From: Polytrichum commune
Lineage: Eukaryota > Streptophyta > Polytrichopsida > Polytrichales > Polytrichaceae
DNA length: 64,000 nt
Reading direction: 5' to 3'
Assembly: GCA_950295325.1 (NCBI GenBank)
Contig: OX485804.1
Span: 31,620,001 to 31,684,000, forward strand
Below, in pieces: positions 50,559 to 61,650 of this stretch. How positions within the stretch are numbered: the first letter of the stretch is position 1; each line of letters opens with the position of its first letter. The notes beneath the pieces are model-generated. The model ran no database searches. It saw nothing but the letters and a program-made list of their open reading frames with translations, and had not been told where the DNA came from. The position numbers and the translations under genes are program-made.

Positions 50559-52418
50559 TTAAATCCTGCAGATGTTTGTACATCGGAACCTTCCAAAAGA
50601 CTTACCTTTCTGTACAGATTGAACATACATTTTTCTAGCTGCGTCCTTTAGAGATGAAACTCGAGCTCCATGTAAACGGCTAATTTCAGCTGTCTTTTTT
50701 AATGACTCTTGCATGATTGTTGTAATGCAAGTATCCGGCTCCATGTCTTCTATTGTGTCGTCCTTGTTTGTAACTTCTTCTATTTGGGTTGTTTTCTCCT
50801 TGAAAAGTGGTGTTGATAAATTTGCATACAAAGCAACCTCTTGAAAATCATGTTGAAAAGCTTTAGCAATGCCACATTGTTCCCATCCAATTTGTACCAT
50901 TCGTTTTTTGTGAATGCTAAGCCAAACCTCATACAACCATGAACATAGGAGAGGTTTTAAAATACTTAGCTTAGAATCGAGCTTGATGTTTTCTTCCTCC
51001 CCTGAATCTAATTGTTGAGATATTTGTTTCATGCTTCATTTGTCGTATTGGTTCCGATAGGCATGCTTGAAAGGTCGTTGGAGGATAACATCTGCTGGCT
51101 ATAGAACACTTGTGTAGTTGGCAGGAAAAAATATTGTTTTCACTAAGGGATGAATTAATTTCAACCATGTAAGAAACGTTGTAGAGGTATGAACGGACCA
51201 GCAGTCAATCAACCAAATAAGAGGAGTATGGATGGGGAGTCCAAGAATCTCTATTTGTTTGAGTCTGTAGGGTTGAAGTATATCTTCAACAAATGCCTTG
51301 CAAGAATCAAGATTGGACCAATGGTTGCTAGTGTGTGTGATGTGCCACCCAGCTTCTTCACACGTTTTCCGACCTAGGTTCATAGGAGGTAAACTCCTAC
51401 TTGTTGTTAATGTGAAAATGACTTGAAAATGTAAGATATTACCCGATAATGAAGATGAAACCGTTACTGTAACTTGTCTTTTGTCTTCAATTCCAATCAC
51501 AGCCACATGTTTAGATCCTTTTTTTTCCCAATTTTTTGTTCCACCTGTTGGAATAAGATGGAGTCCGGTCTGATATATGTTTACCACTAACTCACATAGG
51601 ACATTGTAGCACTTAACCAAGTAGGCTATCCGTTGGATCATCCTTAAACCTTGTAGCTCCCAATCTTTTGGTAATTTGTTTGTTGCTGTAGTAGCTTTTC
51701 TAAAAGACCAATTCAACTCGTTTCTAGCAAATGCCCTCACCCAACTAAGTGATACCTTGAATGAAGTTGAGCTTTCTTAAACAAGTAGATCTGGAGTCAT
51801 CTTTTGAATAAAGGGGATGATGAGATTGCGGATTGATCTTGCATAGAGAGGTTGTCCCGCCTTCCTATGTGCATGTAGCATCTCAATGATAGCTTCCTTT
51901 AATTCTTGATGATTGGATAGAATAAGACAATGTTGGTTTCCTCTATGGAAATGGGAAGATCCTTCATCTACATACTTTTTGTAAACATCTTTGAGTTCTC
52001 CTGTAGATGTGAACCACTCATACATACTACTTCTAGCAAGCTTCTCGTAAGTGCCATAGCTCTCTCCCGGTTTCTTATACATCATCTTCAAGTACTTGCA
52101 TGCATTGTTGATGTTTCTATGTTTTCTAACAACAGCATAAATGGGATCCCAAAGAGAAGGCTCAAACCAATTAGTGTAATGACCCCTAACCTTGATCTTT
52201 TTGGAAGTTGGCTTTTCTTCTTCCACTTTAGGAGTCAACAACGTTGCCTCCAATGTGCCTCGTGGCCTTCCAACTGGACGCTTCACCACTTCTACTTGCA
52301 AAGCCGCTTCCTCATCCATCTTAGTCTTTAGAGTCTCAACATCACGTGCCACTGACTGTTGCATATCTTCTTTGGAAAGTGACATGAAAATACTACTCAA
52401 AGTCTTTGACTTTGTCAT
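50559..52418 (-). pseudogene. CENP-B/DDE_1 (Tigger-like) transposase, inactivated
   Basis: One minus-strand frame of about 620 codons reads as a transposase. Its order is an N-terminal basic region (KRPVGRPRG, AT-hook-like), a CENP-B-type helix-turn-helix ending FKVSLSWVRAFARNELNW, then a DDE_1 catalytic domain with QTGLHLIPTGGTKNWE, LIDCWSVH and PADVILQRPFKHA. Three in-frame stops break it: TAA at 51777-51779, TAG at 51099-51101 (family Gln expected before PADVIL) and TGA at 51036-51038 (Trp likely). The residue before QTG is Tyr (NIYQTG) where the family has the first catalytic Asp. A splice donor AAAG-GTAAG at 50606 suggests a further exon. It shares one strand with the nested LTR. The gene is dead, but divergence looks modest. 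Confidence 0.85.
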
Positions 52419-52817
52419 TTTGACTTGAACTAAAAGCTCAAACAAGCAAAGCAACGGGAACACTCAAAATTTCACCAAACACACTTCAAAGCTCAAACAC
52501 ATGAAAAAAGTGTTCAAAGGAGCCTCAAACCCTGATTAGGGTAAGTAGGTTTAGGTTAAGTTCAACTAAGCCGTCACCTCTTTTGTAATTAGGTTAAAAA
52601 ACATCAAATTTTAAGGCATTTGAATATTTTTGAGAATGAGAAAACATTCATTTGTAATAATTGAATAAATTTCACATGTACATTCTTACTTATAGCTGAT
52701 TTAAAAAAAATTGTAGCAAAAGTTGATTTTTAAAAAAAAAATTTAGCCGAATGCAAATTTTCCACTTTAATTAATTATTCGGCTAACATGTGTCGAACCA
52801 ACTATGAACCTACGGTA

Positions 52818-53737
52818 CTCAACATTTTCCCTAAAATATACATGACATGGCATTGATGTTGGGAAGACATTGGGAAGGTCTTAGATAAATCAAAATTGCT
52901 AACTCATCTTGGTGAAACAATCACAACATGCCACATCAATTGTCTTCATGCTAATTTTCCACCCACACTAATAAGACAATGCGGATCACATGAAAGTGTC
53001 CTATTAGTGTCACATTAATATGGGTGAGAAATTGGTGTGAAATTAAACTCTCCTATTAGTGTCCTAATTAGTATGAGTATTAGTGTTCCCATTAATTTTC
53101 CACCCTGACTAGATATTTAATGTGGGACTTTCAAGTTGGGGTGAAAAATAATGTGGGTCCAAGATCACAAGTCTTCCCCTTAGCCTTCCTTAAGATTTTC
53201 AGCCAACACCTTTCTTTGAATAAAATAATGCTCACCTTACATCAACAATAGGATAAATAAAACTTTCGCCCACACCAATTTCTTCCAGAAAAACAATTAA
53301 AGTGCCCCACACTAATTTTAAACTAGATATTTTTGGAGTGGGTTGAAGATTAATTTGGCTTCTAGAAACATACTGTGGTTTACACTTGTAGGACTATGTA
53401 CACTCTAAACTTCATAATATCAACCCCCTTAATGTCACTCTTCTCTTATATCCTGAAACCCTAGGAAACAAATATTCTCAATTTAAATCTCAGTCCTTAT
53501 TGTCACATTTTACTCCCATATATCACGGAATTTGACACTAAAATAAACCACCAAAGAACTTAAACCACACACTTGCATGCATCACATTATCGTTATGGCA
53601 ATGTTGACCTTGGATTATTCCATAAAGTCACATGCTACACTAATTCTCTTGTATCTCACATCCATGTTAACACTGCAAAACTCCTTAATATCACGTGCAC
53701 TTTGGTCCCACAAGCGTGTGTTTAGTGTCATTTCCAG
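52818..53737. other. No gene seen
   Basis: AT-rich spacer between the pogo-type element and the GC-rich foldback. Words such as CTATTAGTGTC repeat locally, but no element ends could be paired. Confidence 0.45.
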
Positions 53738-53750
53738 GATGTCTTAACCC

Positions 53751-54239
53751 GCGTCACTGAGGCGCGGATTAGGGAGCCGGGCATGTGGGCGGCTCCCACA
53801 ATCTGAGCCGCTCACTTGGTAACATTCATCCAACGGTTGAAAAAATCCTAGGTGGCGGGCGCCCATGGTCGGGCACGGGTCCCAAACGCGGGCGGGCATG
53901 CAAGGTCCGGCATGGGTCCCGGAATGCAGCTCCCCATTAACTGTGGTCCAAATTAATTGATGTCCAAATTAATTGATGTCAAGTGAGGAGAGGGCATTAG
54001 AATTAGTTGACATCAATTAATTTGGACATCAATTAATTTGGACCACAGTTAATGGGGAGCTGCGTTCCGGGACCCGTGCCGGACCTTGCATGCCCGCCCG
54101 CGTTTGGGACCCGTGCCCGACCATGGGCGCCCGCCACCTAGGATTTTTTCAACCGTTGGATGAATGTTACCAAGTGAGCGGCTCAGATTGTGGGAGCCGC
54201 CCACATGCCCGGCTCCCTAATCCGCGCCTCAGTGACGCA
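53751..54239. mobile_element. GC-rich foldback element upstream of UAH
   Basis: Arms of about 225 bp begin GCGTCACTGAGGCGCGG and are nearly exact inverse complements around a short loop near 53990-54010. It is strikingly GC-rich for its surroundings, except for the AT-rich inner arms (AATTAATTGATGTC repeated). Flanks GATGTCTTAACCC (53738-53750) and GATGTCCTTAACCC (54240-54253) are an imperfect direct repeat, longer than the 9-11 bp usual for Mutator. Visible arm differences are CG in one arm versus TG in the other, as from methylated-C decay. Confidence 0.85.
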
Positions 54240-54253
54240 GATGTCCTTAACCC

Positions 54254-54940
54254 ACTAATATAGGAATGACACATGGAACAAACTGAAGGACAAATAAGTC
54301 TCCTATGTCGGAGTACTTAAACTTGAGCTTGGAGATCTAAAGCTTGGTACAGTGTGAAGATAGGTGCAACGGCGCATCTCATAAGAATTAAATAAAGTGT
54401 AGAAAACTGTGTCATAATCTGGGTGGCCCAGTCACATAGGAGATCCCTCTGCAACCTAGGCTGTGAATGGATTCCATCTCCTTGTAAGATCTCACTCTTC
54501 GCCCTCACATGCCCCGCCCGTGCATCTGAGTCATCCTTTTCTCACGAGCAAAATCCTTCCTCTCCTCGCCAAAGTTCTCGTGCGAATCCAGTGGGAAGAT
54601 TTCAGGAGTTAACCTGAACGTGATTTGAGTGAAGTGTCAACTCCATTGTGCGAAGTTGGGTTTGAGAAGTCGACATGCTGCTGCTCTAATTCACAGGATT
54701 GCATCGAATATGTGACCTGGTTATTGGTTGGAGCGCTTGCTCGGGCTACTTGTAACAACTAGATGTGTGCAAGCAGCAGTGAGTGGATAAGGTGTAGAGC
54801 AGTTATGGTTTTGATAAAGTTAGAGTGCCTTCTTGTTCTGTTTTAAGTTAGTCTTGTCAGAAGTGTAGCTCTCCAATTTGCATCTCAGGCTGCCTATGTT
54901 GTTCTCCCGCAGAATTCACACAAGGGAATTAGCTTCTGCA
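54254..54940 (+). promoter_or_regulatory. Upstream region and probable 5' UTR of UAH
   Basis: Only about 690 bp separate the UAH start codon from a GC-rich foldback element, so any proximal promoter must lie here. A pyrimidine tract ending in CCCGCAG at 54912 looks like a 3' splice site, implying a 5'-UTR intron that ends 28 bp before the ATG. I could not choose its donor. A weak AT-rich TATA-like stretch lies near 54386, but nothing decisive. Boundaries are inferred. Confidence 0.35.
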
Positions 54941-57900
54941 ATGACGCGCCTGTACAGTGTGGGCTTGTTGTGGCTGTGGTCCATGGCCATAGCTATGGCT
55001 ATGGCGACGGGGGAGGGGGAGTCGGGGCTCTGTCTCAACATAGGACGTGACGGAGTGTGCAAAGGCAGCGCGGGAGAGAGCTTGTTTGTGGATGGAGCAA
55101 AATTGCAAGAGCAGATTGATGAGTTGGCTACATTCTCCGACACTCCCTCGCCTTCCGTCACTCGCATTCTCTTCTCCGACAACGATGTCGCAGCCCGCAG
55201 GTAGGTGAGAGATAGAGATTGAGAGATTGTTTCCAATATTGTACGTACTTGACTTTGAGGCATCTGAATTATTCTTTCACATTCATGATTTTAGTCTCTT
55301 GCATACAAAATCTCACGATTATGAACTAGGTCTTGGATGCGAGGGGCCCTGCCACGGGCTCTAATAGGTGACGGTAGGGCGATGCTGGATCATTGCTGAA
55401 CGTAGTGCATAAGCCATGGTAGGGCAATGTGCCTCCTCATATCCAATTAAGAATAGACACGTCATCAAAATTGCTTAGCTTGACCACTATGAACTAGGTA
55501 GTGAATGTGAGGAGCCCTGCCACGAGCTCTAATAGGTGATGGCAAGGTGACACGCGCAAATTACCAGACATAGCGATCATACCATGGTACGATCGTCAAT
55601 TAGAGATGATAATGTGCCTCCTCACATCCAAATAAGAATAGACACGTTAGCAAAATCTCTTGGCCTGACCACTATAGACTAGGTATTGTATGGGATGAGC
55701 ACAACTACAAATTGTTGTTGCAGTCGGAGCATGTTGTGTTCCTAGGTGCCAATACCAAACATAGTCGGATATATGGGGCATGTTACTTGGTACAAAGGGC
55801 ACTAGCTACGGGGGTAGCATGTCGCCAAGACCTATGCCAAAATTGACTTTCTTTTGTGCAAAAATGTGTTATACAACATGTAACATGGGGAACTTGCTTA
55901 TCTTGGTGGCAATGACTCACCTATGGACTTAGTAGTGCTCATTAAGACTATAATTTCAAATCTAGTTGTATCAATTCACATTCGTGGTAGTAAGTCTTTT
56001 GAGCCAATTAATGAAGGTACATGTTCACAACACCTAATGTTGATTCCTACATAGGGCATGGGGATTATTTTCTTTGGCCAAAATAGCACCCAAATTGGAG
56101 ACCCCGAATTAGTCTGTTCATGTTAATCTAGTATGAATTAGCAATAACCTTATAAGGGCAAATTTCTAATGTACCCACGATGATAGGTATTGAGAAATGA
56201 AATCCAATTGATAGAACTATAGCAGAACACTAATCTTACAATAACTATATTGAAACCAATCAACATACATGTGTGTATATATACACACACAATTGAGTTG
56301 GATTTTGGATCCTCATATATTGTTCCCACATAGAGCCCACCTTGGAAGAGGGCAATAGCATGCGGGCGAGGAGGCACTTCATTCATGCTTATTATTCCAG
56401 CAGGAGCCAACGTTTATATTTATCATCTACACACAATTCATCTACGAGGGAGACATTATCACTTGATGACTGAAGGTGATAGTGATCTTCTTCTTGTGCA
56501 GGTATGTGAAGACCTTAATGACGGACGTAGGTCTCAAAGTTCGTGAAGATGCGATAGGCAACATATTCGGTCGCTGGGAAGGCACCGACCCCTCCCTGCC
56601 GGCCGTTGCATCTGGCTCCCACACTGATGCCATCCCATTTGCAGGAAAGTATGATGGCGTCCTGGGAGTGTTGGGCGCCATCCGAGCCATCCGAGCCTTG
56701 CAGAGGGTGAGCTTCCAACCACGTAGAGCAATCGAGGTGATCATGTTCACATCCGAGGAGCCAACCCGGTTCGGGTTCGGGTGTCTTGGAAGCCGAGCGA
56801 TGGCACAAACTGCAAACATATTTGGGACTCTGCAATCTGCGGTGGACGCCGAGAATGTCTCGTTCGTTGAAGCGGCAAGGAGAGCTGGTTACACTGAGGC
56901 AGAGCACAACGTTGAGTCTTCTGGGCTGAAGAAAGGAGCTTATGCGAGTTTTGTGGAGTTGCACATTGAGCAAGGTCCCATCCTTGAAAAAGAAGGTGTG
57001 GACATACATCACCTAGTTTTTTAAATGCTCATGTACATGTAATGAGGAATTTGCATTTTTTGGGTACTGATAGGGTACTGGTATTTGAAGATGTTTTTGA
57101 GTTGTTTGAGAAATATTACCCATGGAAAATAATCCTTGGAGCAATATGTGTTAGGGTGGTATTGACCAGTGTTACATTGGAATTGTCCTTTTTTATACCG
57201 TTCGGGTGTCTCCATTGAAGATTTCACATCTTTTGATACCGGTAGGCTAAGGATATTTGAGGATGTTTTTGATTTTGATATCATTTGGATCTATATACCA
57301 TGCAAAATCTTCATACCTAGATAAAAATTGCCCTAGTATCAATATGTTTTGCAATGGTATTGACCCAAATACTCTCGGGTATACAAAGATTCTCTCACCT
57401 TCACATACCCACCAAATATCAATATATGACTGGTATTACAGTTTTTATACCCATGATAGGGTTCTTTGATACCACTTATAGACCAGTCCAACATTGTATT
57501 AGACCAAATAATGACTTGGGTGGACAAAGATCCTCCCATTGCTTGATACCCACCAAGCATGAACAATTGACTCGTAGTACAATTTTGACACCAGTTGGGT
57601 AGGTTCTTTGAAACCATCATTGATTGTGAGTATTGCTACCATACATGAGTATTTGATACTCTCGAGTTAAAGAGTGTGGGAACCAGTGGCTGCTATCAAA
57701 CAATTCCGAATATAATTCAGCTCGGATGGGCAAACTGGTGCCATTGCAAATGCCAGCATGCCAATCGAATTCATTCTTTCAATTGTCATTTTAGTTGTTT
57801 AAAGTGATGTAGGACATCACCAGGCAATCTAAACCCTGGGATTTATTAACAGAAATAGGCAAAGTGGAACCACAAGCTTTCACGAGGAAGTACTACTATT

Positions 57901-59780
57901 TTGCGGATTTATATGCTCCGAGCCCAATGTCACTTCTTATGCTGCATGATTCTGACACACATCTAGTCTCATGCTTTGCTTAAGAATCTAGTCATTTGGG
58001 CCAGCTCAGGATGTTTGAATCTCAGTAATGGGGCGGATTGTTGTGTATATAGGTATTCCAATTGGGATTGTTACTGCAATTGCGGCACCAGCCAGCCTAA
58101 AGGTGGAGTTCAAGGGTGATGGAGGCCATGCCGGTGCTGTGCTCATGCCTAACAGGTATCTTCTAGTACCTTTAGTTTCTCTTTCTATTTCATATCAGAC
58201 ACCTAGATTAGTGCCCTCTTTCTATTTTGAAACTAAATTCGTGTCTTTGTACCTCCTATGATATGTTAAAGAGGAATATCTGTAGCAAGATAAGGGAGTG
58301 CCCTCATAGCGGATGGAACATACAGACAGACATGAAGCTCATGACAAAGGCTTGGAGTTGCACGGAGACTATCATTGCTGCCTCCTTTAATAGAGTTGGC
58401 CTTGAAATCTCTGAAAACGCATGGTTTGATAAGGGAGTTTTGGTCCACTTTTGACATTTTATAATGTTTGCATAGCATTCAAGTTGTGTCGGAACCTCCG
58501 ATTTTATTGAAATGAAGGGGAGGCGTATGACTTTGGCCAAAAGAAGGCCATATCAAAATAAATTTCATAGAAAACTTTTGGAAACACTTAAAATGGTGCT
58601 CTCAAAGGTTTGATTAAGGGTTCACTTTTATGAGTTGCTAAAATGAGTTTGACCCTCAATGAACCTATATAGATTGTTTTTCATTGTAACCTCCACACCG
58701 ATTCCAATTGAAACGATGAAAAATTTACCAAGCATGGGAAGTGTTATTTGCAAAACAACCAACTCCCGACCAAAACTCTGGTCAAATTAAAGTTTCATGA
58801 CAAACTTTTGAAGGCACTTAAAATGGTTCTCTTGAAAGTTTGATAATAAGCTCATTTTTATATAGCTGTCTTTTGGCCAAAGACAAGCGCCTCCCTTAAT
58901 TTCACTGAAATTAGGGGTCTCTACATCACTCAAACATTCCTCAAACATTATAAAATGTCCAAAGTGGGCCAAAACTCCCTACCAGACCATGACTTTTGAG
59001 GAGCATTAAAGATAACTCTAATGTCTGGTTCATTTTGAACTCGCTTGATTACTCTTCTAAGAACTTCCACAGTACTTTTTGTGGCATCGCCGTGTCGCCC
59101 ATAGTTGTTCATGGCTTGCAGTTTACTGTCTTGTTTTCAGGTGAAGTTTCTGGTGGTGTGTATTATCCCCTATCAGTGGACTTGATTCATACATGAACCT
59201 GATGATTTTATTTAATAAAACGATCTGTGAACTTTTTCTGCTCAGGAATGATGCAGGCCTTGCAGGGGCAGAATTAGCACTCGCAGTGGAGAAACATGTC
59301 CTTGCTTCTGGCTCAATTGACACAGTGGGAACAACTGGAGTGCTCGAAATTCACCCAGGCGCAGTGAACAGCATACCAAGAGAGGCCCGGCTCGAAATCG
59401 ACATTCGCGACATTGACGAAAAGAGAAGAGACAAAGTTGTGGAAGGCATCAGAGCATCGGCAACTTCAATTGCCAACAGCCGCCATGTGCGGCTCACAGA
59501 ATTCAATGTTGTGAACCAAGATCCACCTGCACAAAGTGGAGATGCAATAGTGGATGCGGCAAAACAAGCTGCCGAGCTTCTTGGCTTGGAGTACAAGCTG
59601 ATGATAAGCAGGGCGTATCACGACTCCCTGTTTATGGCAAGAATCTGTCCCATGGGCATGATCTTCATCCCTTGCTATAAAGGGTATAGTCACAGGCCGG
59701 ACGAATTCGCATCGGTGGAAGATATGACCAAGGGTGTACAAGTTCTGGCTTTGACACTCTCGAGGCTTTCATCTCTGTGA
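54941..59780 (+). CDS. UAH: Ureidoglycolate amidohydrolase, four exons
   Basis: UAH hydrolyses (S)-ureidoglycolate to glyoxylate, CO2 and two ammonia, the last step of plant purine-nitrogen recycling; the family is Mn-dependent and ER-located. Coding exons are 54941-55200, 56502-56995, 58053-58155 and 59246-59780, with GT-AG introns of 1301, 1057 and 1090 bp; the joined frame is open for 463 residues. Residues 1 to ~21 look like a signal peptide (hydrophobic LLWLWSMAIAMAMA). M20-peptidase metal and catalytic residues are all present: H127 in GSHTDA, D138 in KYDG, E172/E173 in TSEEPTRFG, H241 in ELHIEQGP and H411 in SRAYHDSLF. GHAGAVLMPNRNDAGL points to UAH rather than allantoate amidohydrolase. 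Length matches the family (about 470-480). An in-frame ATG at 54878 would add 21 residues but would bury the signal peptide, and a 3' splice site lies between the two ATGs, so 54941 is preferred. No lesion is visible. Confidence 0.93.
55201..56501 (+). other. UAH intron 1 with internal tandem repeat
   Basis: The intron is bounded by GTAGGT and TTGTGCAG and splits the codon for Arg87. From 55321 to about 55672 it holds two tandem units of roughly 170-180 bp. Each unit starts near GAACTAGGT, contains a CCTGCCACG-GCTCTAATAGGTGA block and ends with a GACACGT block; a third start appears near 55672. The repeat is diverged, so the duplication is old. No other coding signal is visible. Confidence 0.8.
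56996..58052 (+). other. UAH intron 2 with diverged repeats
   Basis: The intron starts GTGTGG and ends TATATAG, splitting the Gly252 codon; the join reads EKEG-IPIGIVTAI, as the family requires. From 57040 to 57620 it holds loosely repeated blocks of about 150 bp, with recurring GGTATTGA, CAAAGATYCTC and ATACCCACCAA motifs. No ORF of interest is present. Confidence 0.78.
58156..59245 (+). other. UAH intron 3 with a foldback repeat
   Basis: The intron starts GTATCT and ends TGCTCAG, splitting the Arg286 codon. It contains an inverted repeat with arms of about 130 bp at 58415-58547 and 58866-58997, sharing GGGAGTTTTGGYCCACTT and ACATTTTATAATGTTTG blocks. A direct repeat of about 60 bp lies inside it (58556-58616 and 58785-58843). 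It is probably an old foldback transposon. Confidence 0.75.
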
Positions 59781-60040
59781 AACAGTGTGCATATTCCAAC
59801 TTGGCTCAAATATTAAAACATATGCTCTACTTTTTGATGAGTGCACAAAACCATAGAGAGTGTAGCGAGTATATCAGGGTATATAGAAACAGTCTGAAGC
59901 ACTTGAGGAAAGAAATTTATCAAGTGCACATTATCACTTTATTACTCGAATATCTAATATTCAGAAGTCTTCGTTGTTTTCTTTTGTGCTGTTATGTGTT
60001 GCTCTCTGCATATGAATAAATTCCCCTTTCGGTTTCTTTG
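59781..60040 (+). terminator. Probable UAH 3' UTR and polyadenylation region
   Basis: After the TGA at 59778-59780 the sequence becomes AT-rich, and a canonical AATAAA lies at 60015-60020, about 235 bp downstream of the stop. The cleavage site itself cannot be read. Confidence 0.45.
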
Positions 60041-61389
60041 TAGATAGATAGCATCTCGTCCTTGTCGAACAAATCGGTGCTATGAGTGTCACTTCTAAAA
60101 ATAACCATATAAAACTAACCAAAGAATGGCAAATGTGTGATATTTAAGTGGCGCACATTTTCTTAGAAGACATGGCAGATGCCGTGAGCACTACTTATGT
60201 GACACTTTGGTGGTTTGTGAATCATTAGTGTATTTGTCATGCGCCTCAAATGGGAGTTTACAAATACACCCCATGACATGACTGGTTCTCAATCAACTTG
60301 GTGGGCTACAAATTGTGGTTTACAATATGATTGTTGCAGCCAGCTCAAATTGGTTAAAGGGTGATGCCATGAGGAGAAAAGAAAAGATAACTTCGCCTTT
60401 TGGTGGTTGACATTATGCTCGTCCAATAGCACTTGGTTGCGGATTTCACCGGGAAGGCAAGTATAGGATTTATGTCCACATAATAACGGGCTCATATTGA
60501 ACCCAGAAGGAAATAATTAGGAGAAGTGATGGGGTGGTCTACACTCAATATAGGGCACCCTTCCTACTTTGGTGTTTCTTTTTGCACATGTCAATGGACG
60601 ATATAATTTATTTGACATGCATTCAGATATGAGAAACAAATTGCACTTCAATTGACACGCATTTTTTTTGTGTGCATGACAAGTGACATCAAGGAAAAAA
60701 TGTACATGTCAATTGAACTTGGAGATCAATTGTGACATTTGCTACTTATAATGACTTCAAGTATGTTAGAAGTGTTCACATATTTCCAAAGGAGGTCCTG
60801 ACGAGATTCAAAATTGCATTGTTGGATTCAGAGTCCAATATCATGAATCATGATCACTAGACTATGGGACCAAGCATATATATATATAGAGAGAGAGAGC
60901 TGACTTTTCAATGCTTTTTGCAAAGCCTGAACTTCCTCTTTTCAGAGGCCTAATCCTTCAATGTCTTCTTCATTGCAATGCAAGGGTGGGTGGGTGGGAA
61001 CTTTTTCATAACCCTCATTACCTCAAATCTAACCTTCTCATCATATCGTTTTAAGGCTAAGTATGTTCAATGCTCATTGCAAATGCTCATGTCTAATTGT
61101 ATGTAAACAATACAAACATGTAATAATACGATATACTATACTTTCATAAGTATTTGTATCATACTTAGGGTTTCAGTACTCATACATTTTTCCTAAGTAC
61201 CCAAAAACAAATTGTGGTTGACCCCATCATACCTTTGTAGATCTAATTACCTATCTTCATGCATTGCTCCAATAAGGATGTACCCTAACTATTATATATA
61301 TGGAAAACATGCAAGGAGATATGCCTAGTAGTATCAACCAAAAGAAATGCATAAAATGTCATATTCACAATACTTCGTAGTATTGAGAG
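60041..61389. other. No gene seen
   Basis: AT-rich flank downstream of UAH, with a TA/GA simple repeat near 60880-60900 and a (GTGG)n-like tract near 60985. No coding signal. Confidence 0.5.
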
Positions 61390-61650
61390 TGTGAAGGGTC
61401 TGCCTCACCTGTGCCCATGCAACCAACCAACAAATAATTGAGGATTAGTTACGTACACGAGGTAAATAACAGCAGGACCCAGTTGTTATCCATGTCACAC
61501 ACATTAAACTTACATTACATGCATAGTAGTATTTCTAATAGTAACACTCATTACAAAATGTCAAATGGGTGTTCAAACCTGTTCTTTAGCCATGATTGTA
61601 TCACCACAAGTAGAATGCTCTCCTTGGTGAATAGCCTTAGTATCCTCTAC
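61390..61650 (+). repeat. ~1.05-kb spaced direct duplication, first unit
   Basis: TGTGAAGGGTCTGCCTCACC, TAC-GTACACGAGGT, GTTGTTATC-ATGTCACAC and TGTTCYTTAGCCAT occur here and, in the same order, at 62445-62690. Upstream GGGTGGGTGGGTGGG at ~60985 and ~62105 extends the match, so a unit of about 1.05-1.1 kb was duplicated long ago. Confidence 0.55.

Larger units (their letters stand above)
46737..52815 (-). mobile_element. Pogo/Tigger-type DNA transposon with TA duplication
   Basis: Matching terminal inverted repeats of about 26 bp lie at 46737-46762 and 52790-52815. Both begin CCGTAGGTTCATAG and end near GACAC, and both are flanked by TA (46735-46736 and 52816-52817), the target duplication of the Tc1/mariner-pogo group. 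A CENP-B/DDE_1-type transposase lies on the minus strand inside. The element spans 6079 bp but contains a nested solo LTR; without that it would be about 4.2 kb. The 47.0-48.5 kb part holds low-complexity TCCTCC-rich sequence and no recognisable second gene. Confidence 0.85.

Noticed and set aside
46737-52815. A complete LTR retrotransposon in this interval
   Set aside because: No gag, protease, reverse transcriptase, RNase H or integrase motif and only one LTR-like segment; the interval is a pogo-type element with a nested solo LTR.
56515-57012. 165-codon minus-strand ORF
   Set aside because: Antisense shadow of UAH exon 2, which has clear family motifs on the plus strand.
54941-59780. Allantoate amidohydrolase as the identity of the gene
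   Set aside because: The paralogue shares the catalytic motifs, but GHAGAVLMPNRNDAGL and the YKGYSH tail fit UAH better.
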